NCBI RefSeq assembly: GCF_006228325.1
Contig: NZ_CP040231.1
Coordinates: forward strand, 1,065,001 to 1,129,000
Direction: 5' to 3'
Source of the DNA: Streptococcus sp. 1643
GTDB taxonomy: Bacteria > Bacillota > Bacilli > Lactobacillales > Streptococcaceae
DNA: 64,000 bases
The position numbers were made by a program, and so were the translations under genes. Positions 47,332 to 56,203 of this stretch are shown here, one piece after another. Numbering within the stretch: position 1 is the first letter of the stretch; each line of letters starts with the position of its first letter. The notes below the pieces were generated by a model that saw only the letters and a list, made by a program, of their open reading frames with translations, was not told where the DNA came from and searched no databases.

Positions 47332-48649
47332 CTTTAACCTCTAATTCTACTTGACCATCTCGCATCAAAAGCGTTACTTGATCTTTTTTCTTCAAACTCT
47401 CAACCGAGTCTACTACTGACTCTTCTTTTTTGACAATAGCATAACCACGCGCCACAATTCGACTGGTATCCAACATCAACAATGCTTCCGAAAGTCGCTT
47501 GACCTCAGCAACCTTGGCATCATAAACCAGCGCCATTTGGCTGCGTAGGAGCTTGTCCAACTGACCTAGACGGTCTTGATAACGCTGGATTTTGGTAACA
47601 GGTGATAACTGTACTAGTCGATGCGTCCTTGCTTGGACTAGCTGTTTGTTATCAGAAATCCGTGTTCGCAAACTTTGTTTTAATCGCAGTTGCAGTTGGT
47701 CCAAGCGTTGCAAATAACCATCATACAAGCGCTCTGGTTGTCTAAAGATGACTGACTGACTGCATTTTTTCAGAGCTTCTTTTTTTCTTGACAGGACATT
47801 CTGAACTGCTGTCGCCATCCGTTTTTCTTGATTTTGCAAATGGCTCAAGAGATCCAACTTGGTCACAGGCGTTGCCAATTCAGCCGCAGCTGTTGGCGTC
47901 GCAGCACGACGATCGGCCACAAAGTCTGCCAAGGTCACATCTGTCTCATGCCCAACACTAGAAATAACTGGCAAACGAGATTCAAAAATAGCCCGTACCA
48001 CGATCTCTTCGTTAAAAGCCCAGAGATCCTCGATGGAACCCCCACCACGACCAATGATGAGAACATCTAGGTCCTCACGTTGATTGGCGCGCGCAATATT
48101 TCGAGCAATTTCCTCCGCAGCTCCATCACCTTGCACCTTGGTCGGATAGAGAAGAATGTCAACACCTGGAAAGCGTCTGCTGACGGTCGTGATAATATCT
48201 CGAATAACAGCTCCACTGCGACTGGTTACCACACCGATTCGCTTAGCAAACTGGGGAAGAGGTTGCTTGAATCTCTCTTGAAATAGACCTTCTTCCGTCA
48301 ATTTTTTCTTAAGTTGTTCAAACTGAATCGCGAGCGCCCCAACCCCATCAGGCTCAGCCTTTTCAATGATGATAGAGTAGCTCCCACTGGGTTCATAAAC
48401 CTGCACACGCCCAATTACATTGATCTTCATACCTTCTTCCAGGTCGAAACCTAATTTCTGATAGATCCCTGACCAGATGGTCGCTTGAATAACTGCATGG
48501 TCATCCTTTAGGGAGAAATATTGGTGAGTAGGTCGTTTACGAAAGTTGGAAACTTGACCAGTTAAATAGACCCGTTCCAAGTAAGGGTCTTTATCGAATT
48601 TCATTTTCAGATACTTGGTCAAAGTTGTTACCGATAAATACTTTTCCAT
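47309..48649 (-). CDS. xseA: Exodeoxyribonuclease VII large subunit
   Basis: 446 residues from [13 protein letters not shown]. The N-terminal OB-fold has [20 protein letters not shown]. The catalytic core has [29 protein letters not shown] and [14 protein letters not shown]. Long C-terminal helices follow. It degrades single-stranded DNA. A GTG two codons upstream (48655) is an alternative start. It heads the xseA-xseB-ispA-tlyA-argR-recN run. Confidence 0.96.
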   Translation of the reverse strand: MEKYLSVTTLTKYLKMKFDKDPYLERVYLTGQVSNFRKRPTHQYFSLKDDHAVIQATIWSGIYQKLGFDLEEGMKINVIGRVQVYEPSGSYSIIIEKAEPDGVGALAIQFEQLKKKLTEEGLFQERFKQPLPQFAKRIGVVTSRSGAVIRDIITTVSRRFPGVDILLYPTKVQGDGAAEEIARNIARANQREDLDVLIIGRGGGSIEDLWAFNEEIVVRAIFESRLPVISSVGHETDVTLADFVADRRAATPTAAAELATPVTKLDLLSHLQNQEKRMATAVQNVLSRKKEALKKCSQSVIFRQPERLYDGYLQRLDQLQLRLKQSLRTRISDNKQLVQARTHRLVQLSPVTKIQRYQDRLGQLDKLLRSQMALVYDAKVAEVKRLSEALLMLDTSRIVARGYAIVKKEESVVDSVESLKKKDQVTLLMRDGQVELEVKDVKTKEI

Positions 48650-48689
48650 CTCCACCTACTATTCATTTTCTTGCTTTTCCATGGGTATT

Positions 48690-48718
48690 ATTATACCAAA
48701 AACATGCTTAAAAATCAC
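48690..48718 (-). promoter_or_regulatory. Promoter of the xseA-recN run
   Basis: Extended -10 TTGGTATAAT (TATAAT at 48690-48695) with a poor -35 (GTGATT) 17 bp upstream, 40 bp before xseA. Confidence 0.5.
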
Positions 48719-48753
48719 CTTTTTTCTACTGAAACTAAAGGAAAAATAGAAAA

Positions 48754-48770
48754 AGGAGGCTAGGCCTCCT
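48754..48770 (-). terminator. Terminator after udk
   Basis: AGGAGGC/GCCTCCT stem with a three-base loop, followed on the minus strand by TTTTTC, 8 bp past the udk stop. Confidence 0.85.
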
Positions 48771-48777
48771 CATCTGA

Positions 48778-49416
48778 TTATTTGCTGTTTCGCGCTTCTT
48801 CCAAAATCTTTGCAATCTTAGTGGTCAAAAGGTCGATAGCAACTGTATTGCTGACTCCCTCAGGAATGACGATATCAGCATAACGCTTGGTCGGCTCGAT
48901 AAACTGGTGGTACATAGGTTTGACCACACCCAAATACTGATCAATAACGCTATCCAGACTACGTCCACGCTCCTCCATATCTCGCTTGATACGACGAATA
49001 ATGCGCACATCATCATCTGTATCCACAAAAATCTTGATATCCATCAAATCGCGCAGGCGCTTATCCTCCAAGACCAGAATCCCCTCAACGATAAAGACAT
49101 CCTGAGGCTCCTGACGATAGGTCTTGCTACTCCGCGTATGCTCTGTATAGTCATAAGTTGGAATGTCTACTGGGCGCCCTGCCAACAATTCCTTAATCTG
49201 CTCGATCATCAAGTCTGTATCAAAGGCAAAAGGATGGTCGTAGTTGGTTTTGACGCGCTCTTCAAAGGTCAAGTGAGACTGATCCTTGTAGTACGAATCA
49301 TGCTCAATCATGGAAATCTTTTCATCAGGAAAATGCGATAAAATGGCTCTTGAAACACTGGTCTTACCACCACCAGAACCACCTGTCACTCCGATAATGA
49401 TTGGTCTATTTTGCAT
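48778..49416 (-). CDS. udk: Uridine kinase
   Basis: 212 residues. The P-loop is [29 protein letters not shown] follows, and the nucleoside-binding region is [17 protein letters not shown]. It phosphorylates uridine and cytidine for pyrimidine salvage. Monocistronic between its own upstream region and a terminator. Confidence 0.97.
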   Translation of the reverse strand: MQNRPIIIGVTGGSGGGKTSVSRAILSHFPDEKISMIEHDSYYKDQSHLTFEERVKTNYDHPFAFDTDLMIEQIKELLAGRPVDIPTYDYTEHTRSSKTYRQEPQDVFIVEGILVLEDKRLRDLMDIKIFVDTDDDVRIIRRIKRDMEERGRSLDSVIDQYLGVVKPMYHQFIEPTKRYADIVIPEGVSNTVAIDLLTTKIAKILEEARNSK

Positions 49417-49527
49417 GCTATCCTCCGTTTTTTTATCCGTCGTCTATTCTATCACATTTTTTGCAAAATTTATAGTCTGATTTGGATAGTCTAGGGGAAA
49501 CAAATCCATCCCCACACTCCAGTTAGA

Positions 49528-50406
49528 CTAGCCAAAAACCTTTCTTGGTTTGTAGAAATTGTCCCTTTTTTCTAAAATGGCAAGCAATTTATCACCTTCA
49601 AAAGCAGCCACTTCTTGTTCTGTTTGGTCTAACTCGATAAAACGACCAAAGCGCACTTCTGTAGCTTGTTCTGGAGTTAGGAAAACTTTGACAAGGTCCC
49701 CTGTACCAATCTCTAGAGGATGGAGAAAGTCCAGTTGGCCAGCCTCCGCTTTTGCAGCAATTTCGTCCAAGGTAAGAGCATCCTCCAGTTGTAAACCTGC
49801 TGCACTCGTCCGAGTCAAATGGGACATATGGGCCGCATAACCCAGCTTCTCTCCCAAATCAACTGACAAAGTACGGATATAAGTCCCCTTACTACATTTC
49901 ACACGAAATGTAAAACGTGCAAGGTGATCCTCATAAGAAATCGGACTTGTTCGTTCAAATTGATAAATGGTCACCTGACGTTCTGGACGTTCCACTTCCT
50001 GACCAGCACGCGCATACTCATAGAGCTTACGACCATTGACCTTGACAGCCGAATACATAGGAGGAATCTGGGTAATAGGCCCAGTCAAACTAGCGATTGC
50101 TTCATCGACAAGCTTTTCATCCAAGGGCGATAAAACAGGGGTCTCTGCGACCACTTCTCCACTGGCATCCTCAGTAGTCGTGGAATAGCCGAGAGTGATT
50201 TCCCCCTCATAGACCTTGCCCTCGTCCTGCATAAACTCGACCATGCGGGTCGCCTTGCCAACCGCAATCGGCAAAACACCCACCACATCCGGATCTAAGG
50301 TTCCACCATGACCAATTTTCTTGGTTCCCAAAATCTTACGCAGTTTAAAAACCGCATCATGCGAGGTCATCCCCGCTTCTTTTTTTAAGTTGATAATACC
50401 GTTCAT
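49528..50406 (-). CDS. truB: tRNA pseudouridine(55) synthase TruB
   Basis: 292 residues from [17 protein letters not shown]. The catalytic-aspartate motif is [20 protein letters not shown]; the later [20 protein letters not shown] and a C-terminal PUA-like part are present. It makes pseudouridine 55 in tRNA. A GTG start five codons upstream is possible (50421), but GGGGGAG is then too close. It is the last housekeeping gene before the accessory toxin locus. Confidence 0.95.
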   Translation of the reverse strand: MNGIINLKKEAGMTSHDAVFKLRKILGTKKIGHGGTLDPDVVGVLPIAVGKATRMVEFMQDEGKVYEGEITLGYSTTTEDASGEVVAETPVLSPLDEKLVDEAIASLTGPITQIPPMYSAVKVNGRKLYEYARAGQEVERPERQVTIYQFERTSPISYEDHLARFTFRVKCSKGTYIRTLSVDLGEKLGYAAHMSHLTRTSAAGLQLEDALTLDEIAAKAEAGQLDFLHPLEIGTGDLVKVFLTPEQATEVRFGRFIELDQTEQEVAAFEGDKLLAILEKRDNFYKPRKVFG

Positions 50407-50492
50407 ATCTTGTTTTCTCACTCCCCCTTCATTTATTAAAGTTTAACTCATTTCCAATCAATATTAATAGTAAAAATTTTTACAGTTCAGAA

Positions 50493-50969
50493 TTAATCCC
50501 TTTTTTCTCGAACCCCTACCATGATATCTGTATACAAAACATCATTTATCTTACTTGAAATATAAAATACGGGTGTAGATTCTTCTAAGTCATTGTCGAT
50601 CAATAAATTGGTTAAGCCGTATATAGCCTTATCAAAGTTGACTGCTTCCTCCCCAGTAACTCTAGCTCCTACCATTTGCGGAACTAAAAAATAACTATTA
50701 TAAGCTGTCCCTTCAAGCAATTCATTCTCTCCTAGATAATCCTCATGAACGGGAAGATAGACTGTGATATTGTATGTACCATCATCCAACTCTCCGATAT
50801 GAGGACATGAGTAAAATGGATTGCTTTTTGGCGTATACCCAGCCGCTACGGCTGTTTGAACCATATCTTGAAAGGCTACTGCAATTTCATCACCAGTAAT
50901 GTTGTAATCGATACTTAAGACATTACTCATCATTAATGATTGATTCATACCATATGTAATTTCTGCCAT
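50493..50969 (-). CDS. DUF5085-like protein, module B partner 2
   Basis: 158 residues, soluble, acidic. It aligns with 53682-54140: GYTPKSNPFYS against GYQLKGPFFYS, a central VYLP/LFMP strand, and NDLEESTPVFY against NDLEMVTPFYH near the end. It resembles DUF5085-type proteins found beside LXG toxins, though I cannot confirm the family without a search. Last gene of the second toxin module, 1 bp after its partner. It may be an immunity accessory or a targeting factor. Confidence 0.7.
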   Translation of the reverse strand: MAEITYGMNQSLMMSNVLSIDYNITGDEIAVAFQDMVQTAVAAGYTPKSNPFYSCPHIGELDDGTYNITVYLPVHEDYLGENELLEGTAYNSYFLVPQMVGARVTGEEAVNFDKAIYGLTNLLIDNDLEESTPVFYISSKINDVLYTDIMVGVREKRD

Positions 50970-50970
50970 T

Positions 50971-51399
50971 TTACTTCTCCACTGGGATAATCAAATCTAC
51001 AAACAAATCATCATAAACTGGAATCAAGACCAGATACAACTTGTCTTGCAACTTCCAACCGTGCTCTCTGATGTAATCCTTCATCTCGTAGATGGACTGG
51101 TCCAAGCCATCCTCAAATGGCACACGTTTACTGATACCCTCAATATTTAAACTAGCTTGGTACCTTAGTTGGCTCGTTGAGTTTGTTTCTGAAATGACAG
51201 GTATATAAAGGGTAACGTCCTGTTCTTCTTCGTCAAATTGAGTTGGAGTCATTTCAAAAATGGTCGGACCATCTTTATAGATGCCATTGGTATAGGGTAA
51301 GAGTTCTGTATGAACAAATAACTCCAATAGTTCGTCCGCTTGAATCTGGACCTGGTCTGTCATCAAATGTTCCATATGAATTTGGACTTCTTTAATCAT
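50971..51399 (-). CDS. DUF5085-like protein, module B partner 1
   Basis: 142 residues from MIKEVQIHMEHLM, chosen because AAGGAAAAG lies upstream; the open frame continues to 51432 inside the membrane gene. NGIYKDGPTIFEMTPTQ aligns with NGFYADGPIFYSYNPMK of 54137-54586, and both end in a strand and short acidic tail (DLIIPVEK, DMYCEVEKD). It is the paralogous first member of the small-protein pair in each module. Function unknown. It overlaps the membrane protein gene by 8 bp. Confidence 0.7.
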   Translation of the reverse strand: MIKEVQIHMEHLMTDQVQIQADELLELFVHTELLPYTNGIYKDGPTIFEMTPTQFDEEEQDVTLYIPVISETNSTSQLRYQASLNIEGISKRVPFEDGLDQSIYEMKDYIREHGWKLQDKLYLVLIPVYDDLFVDLIIPVEK

Positions 51400-52117
51400 G
51401 TTTCTTTTCCTTTTTAAATCTATTTTTATCAAATTCTTTATTTTGAATCAAATCCGAAGACACTTCTATATGCTTGATTGGTCTTGTTTCCTCAATATCA
51501 TGACGATGTTGGTAGGCATAGATAATATAAAACCATGTTTGGTATAAAGCAGAGCCAAAAATCATTAACAATAAGGATACTCCCCACCCCATTAAAAAAT
51601 CATATCCAATGATAGCTAGAAAAATAAAGCAAAGAGATAAAAGTATTATCGGTCCCACTACAAAATTAAGCATAATTTTTCCAGCCTTCTCCGGGATAAT
51701 TTCTTCAGAGTCCAAGTCAACCAAACAGCTCATGACGATAATAATTACAATGGCATAGATAAAGGGGAGAGATAACTTTAGAACAATAAAGTTATGGTCC
51801 CCACTCAAACTACTAAATCCAATAATAGTATAAACATGACCAGTCAAATACATGAGATAGGTTCCAAAACTGGTTAAAATCCCTCTCTTAAGATCTAGTA
51901 AAAATACTAAATTTAAAACCCAAACAACAATCCCTGAAATAAGCAGTCCTTGATATAAGTCCTCATTTTTTAGAACCTCTAACCCTCCTGCAAGAAAAAA
52001 CAAAAATGCCAAAGGATATAAAATAAAAATCCCATTTAATACGCCCCAGATAGGAACTGGTCCCTTTATTCTACTTCTTTGAAACTCAAAATATTTTTTG
52101 ATTCGTTCCAGTATCAT
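51392..52117 (-). CDS. Polytopic membrane protein, probable immunity protein of module B
   Basis: 241 residues with about six membrane segments from residue 18 to 185 and a charged cytoplasmic tail (FDKNRFKKEKKHD). It starts inside the stop of the LXG toxin gene (ATGA), the tightest possible coupling. By position it corresponds to 54583-55575 in module A. Membrane immunity proteins are expected for glycine-zipper, membrane-acting LXG toxins; this role is inferred from context, not from a recognised family. Confidence 0.65.
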   Translation of the reverse strand: MILERIKKYFEFQRSRIKGPVPIWGVLNGIFILYPLAFLFFLAGGLEVLKNEDLYQGLLISGIVVWVLNLVFLLDLKRGILTSFGTYLMYLTGHVYTIIGFSSLSGDHNFIVLKLSLPFIYAIVIIIVMSCLVDLDSEEIIPEKAGKIMLNFVVGPIILLSLCFIFLAIIGYDFLMGWGVSLLLMIFGSALYQTWFYIIYAYQHRHDIEETRPIKHIEVSSDLIQNKEFDKNRFKKEKKHD

Positions 52118-53673
52118 TTAATCCATCCTCTCATGCCTTTAATTAGGCTATTGACACCTTTTTTTAGGTTATCTGTAATTTTAAAGCGTTTATCCAGCGC
52201 GCTAAGACCCCATCCAACAAGAGCTGCTGTTCCTATTGCCGCAGCCCCTGTTAACCATGCAGGAGCTGTAGCAATGCCTACCGCCCCTGCTACAACTCCT
52301 GCAAATGCAGCTCCTGCACTCGCTGCGGCAGTTGCCGCAACAGTTGTTCCTGCTGCCTTGGCCGCATCTATCACAAAACCTGTTGCCACACTGGCCTTAA
52401 CTTCATTTCCTCTTAGACCTTGACGTTTAGCCTCTTGTTTATTATCGTGGATTTTTGAGAAAGTATCAACCACATCTAAAGCAACACCAACAACTGCAGC
52501 ACCTTTTAAAAACTTACCAAACTTCGTAGCGGATTTAAAACCTTCTTTGTAATTTTTAAAGCTATCTGTAGCAGACTTAACTAAACCTTTAAATCCTCCA
52601 GATGCGCCTGCCTTTCCTAAACTCCACAGGCCTTTACCAGCACCTTTGAAAGTAATCTCTTTAATAAATTCTTCTTTCAATAGGCTTCCAGTTGTAGACA
52701 CAAGTGATTTTCCGACACTAGCCACTTTGGTACTAAATCGAGTTGTATCTGTAAAAGATTTGAAAACCTTACTCAATTCTTCATTATATTTAGTATAGCC
52801 TAGCTTTTTCATTATGGATTTGAAGGTCTGTGGAACACCACCATTTTTATATTGAACAACCTTATAGGTACGACTGCCACTTAACTTCTTGGTAACTTCA
52901 AAAAAGTCATCTAGTAATTGACCAAATTTTGTTGTCTCTTTAAGAACAATGGTATCTCCTTTTTTATTTTGACTAAAACGATACGACGCATATAAAGCTG
53001 GCAAAATAGATTTTAAATGTTTTTTATAGTCCTTACTATTTTTATATAAATCACTCTTTGTGACATTTTTATAAACATTAAATAATGAATCTATTAAGTT
53101 CTCATTTTCGGCCACCGTCCCACTATACTTAGACTCGGCAAGCTGTTTTGCGAGAGCATTTTGGTACTTCACAGCTTTGGAGTTGCTATGGATAGCTGTG
53201 TGTATCTCTGAAACTGAGTTTTTAAACTGAGTTCGATTATAATAATTTCTCGATACGCGGTTCCCATATGGAAGAGAGGCATAACCTGATAGGGTAGCGA
53301 TTTCACTATTTTGCATATCTATGAGGTCAAATGTATCTGTTTTTAGAAGAACACTATTAAAAGCCTCCATGTTCTTTATGGTATCATCTAAACTCTTGAC
53401 TGCTTGATTATAGCTTGTATTTACACTATCCAAACTAGAATTCGTTAACGTTAGGATATCGCTAATCCCTGCATAGATATTTTGTGTCTTACTGGAACTG
53501 CTCTTTAATCCCTCGATCGGATCTTTCATCCGTTGCTTGATGTGTTCTAGATATTCTGTCTTAATAATGGCATTGTTGTCAGTCTCTGACACCATGTCTT
53601 GAAAGAGCTTCACAAGTCCATCATAGCGACTGACAATGCTATCTAGGGCATTGATATAGTTATCGACCTTTAG
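52114..53673 (-). pseudogene. 5'-truncated LXG toxin gene (silent cassette, module B)
   Basis: In-frame from just after a stop codon at 53674-53676. It lacks roughly the first 55-65 residues of the LXG domain and any good start; GTG at 53613 would give 499 residues but has no clear ribosome-binding site. The first 185 codons (VDNYINALDSIVS to KYSGTV) are almost identical at DNA level to the head gene at 56247-56801. The remainder is unique: a helical middle, then a Gly/Ala-rich hydrophobic region (about 407-466, ASAGAAFAGVVAGAVGIA) resembling glycine-zipper pore-forming LXG toxins such as TelE, then a basic end. It reads as a toxin module awaiting recombination onto an intact head. Confidence 0.75.
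53114..53668. repeat. LXG-domain repeat, copy 1 (555 bp)
   Basis: Identical to 56247-56801 apart from two base differences, both within the last 15 bp at the head-proximal end. It encodes the C-terminal two thirds of the LXG domain. Flanking sequences are unrelated. Confidence 0.95.
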
Positions 53674-53681
53674 TTACATTA

Positions 53682-54140
53682 CTAAATATTTTCGGAATAG
53701 CCTACCAATAATTCTAAATATTCTAATCCGTTTTTGGGAACCACGTGATAAAAAGGGGTTACCATCTCCAAATCATTTTTTTCCAATGCTATTATTAATT
53801 TTGCATATTCTATTTCTGTCAAAGTCTTAAGGTCTCCTTTAATAATCGTTTTTAATAAATTGCTAATTTCAAAATAAGTTGAAAAATTATAACCTTTTAA
53901 ACTAAATAAATCGTTGGATATAGGCATAAATAACTCAATTTCTATTACTTCATTTAACGGAACGTTATTCAAACTGTAAAAGAACGGGCCTTTTAATTGA
54001 TAGCCCGCTTCTACAATTCCTTTTATAAACTGCTCCAAATGCTCTTCCATCTCACTGTAATGAAATGATAGTCTCTGTCTAACCACATTTTGAAAAGCAA
54101 TTTTATTAACTTTGACAACATTTTCTGGTAGTTTCATCAA
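53682..54140 (-). CDS. DUF5085-like protein, module A partner 2
   Basis: 152 residues, soluble. It is paralogous to 50493-50969 (GYQLKGPFFYSLNN, ELFMPISNDLF, NDLEMVTPFYHVV, ELLVGYSENI). Its stop lies only 13 bp before the start of the 555-bp LXG repeat, so the module-B toxin begins directly behind it. It overlaps its partner by 4 bp (ATGA). Function unknown; its constant place after membrane protein genes suggests a role in toxin handling or immunity. Confidence 0.7.
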   Translation of the reverse strand: MMKLPENVVKVNKIAFQNVVRQRLSFHYSEMEEHLEQFIKGIVEAGYQLKGPFFYSLNNVPLNEVIEIELFMPISNDLFSLKGYNFSTYFEISNLLKTIIKGDLKTLTEIEYAKLIIALEKNDLEMVTPFYHVVPKNGLEYLELLVGYSENI

Positions 54141-54586
54141 TCTTTTTCAACCTCACAATACATGTCAATTACATAGTCTCCATAAAGATCCAATACGACA
54201 TGAATAATATTTACTAATTTAAATCCTAACTTTGAAATTTCTTTTTCGATTTCTTCATATGGGATTGGCTCTTCTTGATTATAATGGCGATAATAAAAAT
54301 CGGTTGTGAAATTTAACGACTCCTGAAAGAAAATACCTGAAGTATTTTCTCCCTTTATCTCAAGTTTATTCCCAACTGTTGTAAATACAAGAACATCTTG
54401 AACAGTTTTCATTGGATTGTAACTGTAAAATATTGGACCATCTGCATAAAATCCGTTTTGTATCATCTGGAGTTTAAACCCCTTAGAATCTGAGATCAAA
54501 CGATCAAAGAAAGTGGCTGAGGGAGTTAATTCCAATCTAAAACCAATTAAATTTGTAAGACTTAATTCTCTTTATTTAAAATTCAT
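54137..54586 (-). pseudogene. DUF5085-like protein, module A partner 1, with early nonsense codon
   Basis: The natural start is the ATG at 54586, which overlaps the membrane gene stop (ATGA) and opens MNFK followed by TAA at codon 5. The same frame then continues uninterrupted for 144 codons (RELSLTNLIGFRLELTPS and onward). So this looks like a nonsense mutation near the start, unless translation restarts at TTG 54535 (132 residues). The body is paralogous to 50971-51399 (NGFYADGPIFYS). Confidence 0.6.
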
Positions 54587-55575
54587 TTTTTCTTTCCTTT
54601 TTTGAATCCAGTTTTTAATCTTTTCATCATAGATAGAATAAAGCTCCCCAAAATATCCAGTCCTATCAAAATTATAAATGTTCTCCCAAACCAAATAAGC
54701 CAAAGGGGGGTGTATGAACTAGGACTAAAATAGCCTATATTATACATAATACCTAGGAATATTGAACAAAACAAAATCTCAAGGGAAATTCTAATCTTTG
54801 CTTTCTTCAAACTGAAATCCTTAAATAAATTTCGAAAAGTCTCTTTTTTCTTAGGTACATCTTCCCAATACTCCTTGCTTTGAGTTTTTAGATATAAAAG
54901 ATAGGCGACTTCTGTGATGAGTTGGGAGAAGCCATAGCTAAAAAGTACCGCTGTTAGAATTCCTAAAACTAGCGCAAACTTACCAGAAAGAACACCGCCT
55001 AGCATGGAAACTGTAAAAATAATGAGAAGAGAATTATTATTGCGGGTACTAGATTTCGCAAAATAATTACCCATTGTTCTATTGGTAGAAAAACCTTTTT
55101 TTAACTCGCTTTTTAGCCAAAAATAGTGATAAACAAAACCAACAACTGTACAGATTAACAAAAAAGGAATGGTGTATAATGAACGTTCGTTATATTCTTG
55201 CAAATTAGTCCCTGAATAAACAAGAATAATATAAGATATAAGTATCAAAGATAAAAAAATACCTATATAAGATAAAAGTAATAATATGGTTGATAAAATC
55301 TGTCTACGATAAATAAATGTCATTCCTAGCGGAATAAAGGTTGCCACGACAAGATAAATAACATAAATCAAAACAAAATCAAAAAAGTAATTTTCCAAAG
55401 GATTTATTCCGTAGCCTTTAACAAAATAAAAATATTGGAAAAGCAGAAACAATGCCGAAGCGAAGGCTCCTGTGAACGAAATAACCATCATACTTGCAGA
55501 TGCGCGAGTATTCGCTAAGCTTTTAAAATATACTTTATTTAATTCTTCAACTTCTTTCACTGTTTTTTCTTCCAT
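54583..55575 (-). CDS. Polytopic membrane protein, probable immunity protein of module A
   Basis: 330 residues from MEEKTVKEVEELNK, where GGAGG lies five bases upstream; the ribosome-binding site is inside the last codons of the toxin remnant. About eight membrane segments are visible (for example VLIYVIYLVVATFIPLG, LLICTVVGFVYHYFWL, FSYGFSQLITEVAYLL). I do not recognise a family. Position directly behind a glycine-zipper toxin C-terminus suggests immunity, comparable to polytopic immunity proteins of other membrane-acting LXG toxins. Confidence 0.65.
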   Translation of the reverse strand: MEEKTVKEVEELNKVYFKSLANTRASASMMVISFTGAFASALFLLFQYFYFVKGYGINPLENYFFDFVLIYVIYLVVATFIPLGMTFIYRRQILSTILLLLSYIGIFLSLILISYIILVYSGTNLQEYNERSLYTIPFLLICTVVGFVYHYFWLKSELKKGFSTNRTMGNYFAKSSTRNNNSLLIIFTVSMLGGVLSGKFALVLGILTAVLFSYGFSQLITEVAYLLYLKTQSKEYWEDVPKKKETFRNLFKDFSLKKAKIRISLEILFCSIFLGIMYNIGYFSPSSYTPLWLIWFGRTFIILIGLDILGSFILSMMKRLKTGFKKGKKK

Positions 55576-55576
55576 A

Positions 55577-56203
55577 TTAACCTCCAAACATAGAACTTAC
55601 TACATTACCTATACTATTTCCTATACTATTTCCTATACTATCTCCTATATCCTTCCCAAAATCTTTTATCGTATCAACTACACTCTTACCAACAAATGGT
55701 AACTTAACATGATTTAGAGCATAATTGATAGCAATCCCTGCACCCGCTCCTATTACTGTTCCTAACGGAGGTAAGAAGGCCGAACCAATGGCAGCCCCCA
55801 ATCCAGCAGCTGCAGCACCTGATCCAATATCAACGGCTGAATCAATCGTAAAGTCCCGCGCTTCTTTGGCCGAGATACCATCAGACATATCCACATTCTC
55901 CCTAAAATTATTATAGATATTTATAGCTGTTAAAATTCCTCCAGCTAATTTAAACGCTTTGCCAACTTTCCCTACCTCTCTCCAGCCTTTAAAATCATTT
56001 AGTGGATTAACAGACTCTTTGAAACCGCATTAGATTTGAAAAGGAATCTATTACCCCATCTCATTCTTCCTTGGCTATCCATTGTTATTTTTATACCATT
56101 AAGAAAAATATTTGCTCCTCGATAGGTAATGATAGCTTCCCCCATTGATTTAATATAATCTAAAACATCTTCTGCTTCAGGAGGAGTTAAACCAAAAGTT
56201 TCA
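55577..56203 (-). pseudogene. LXG toxin C-terminal remnant (module A)
   Basis: Coding potential continues after the head gene stops, but in two other frames. The first runs from EQQKEISVSKISETFG through ETFGLTPPEAEDVLDYIKSM to a stop near 56030. The second runs from ESVNPLNDFKGWREVGK to 55577, of which 55577-55894 has an ATG. The end contains DSAVDIGSGAAAAGLGAAIG and PPLGTVIGAGAGIAIN, a glycine-rich block typical of LXG toxin C-termini, and a GNSI repeat tail. Two frameshifts or an internal deletion have broken the toxin. Confidence 0.65.
55608..55643. repeat. 12-bp tandem repeat in the toxin tail
   Basis: Three units of CCTATACTATTT (the third with one change) plus a partial fourth. They encode repeated Gly-Asn/Asp-Ser-Ile in the minus-strand toxin remnant. 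In-frame, so unit number could vary without frameshift. Confidence 0.85.

Noticed and set aside
55608..55650. Short tandem repeats as a CRISPR array
   Set aside because: Units are contiguous 12-mers without spacers and lie within a coding frame.
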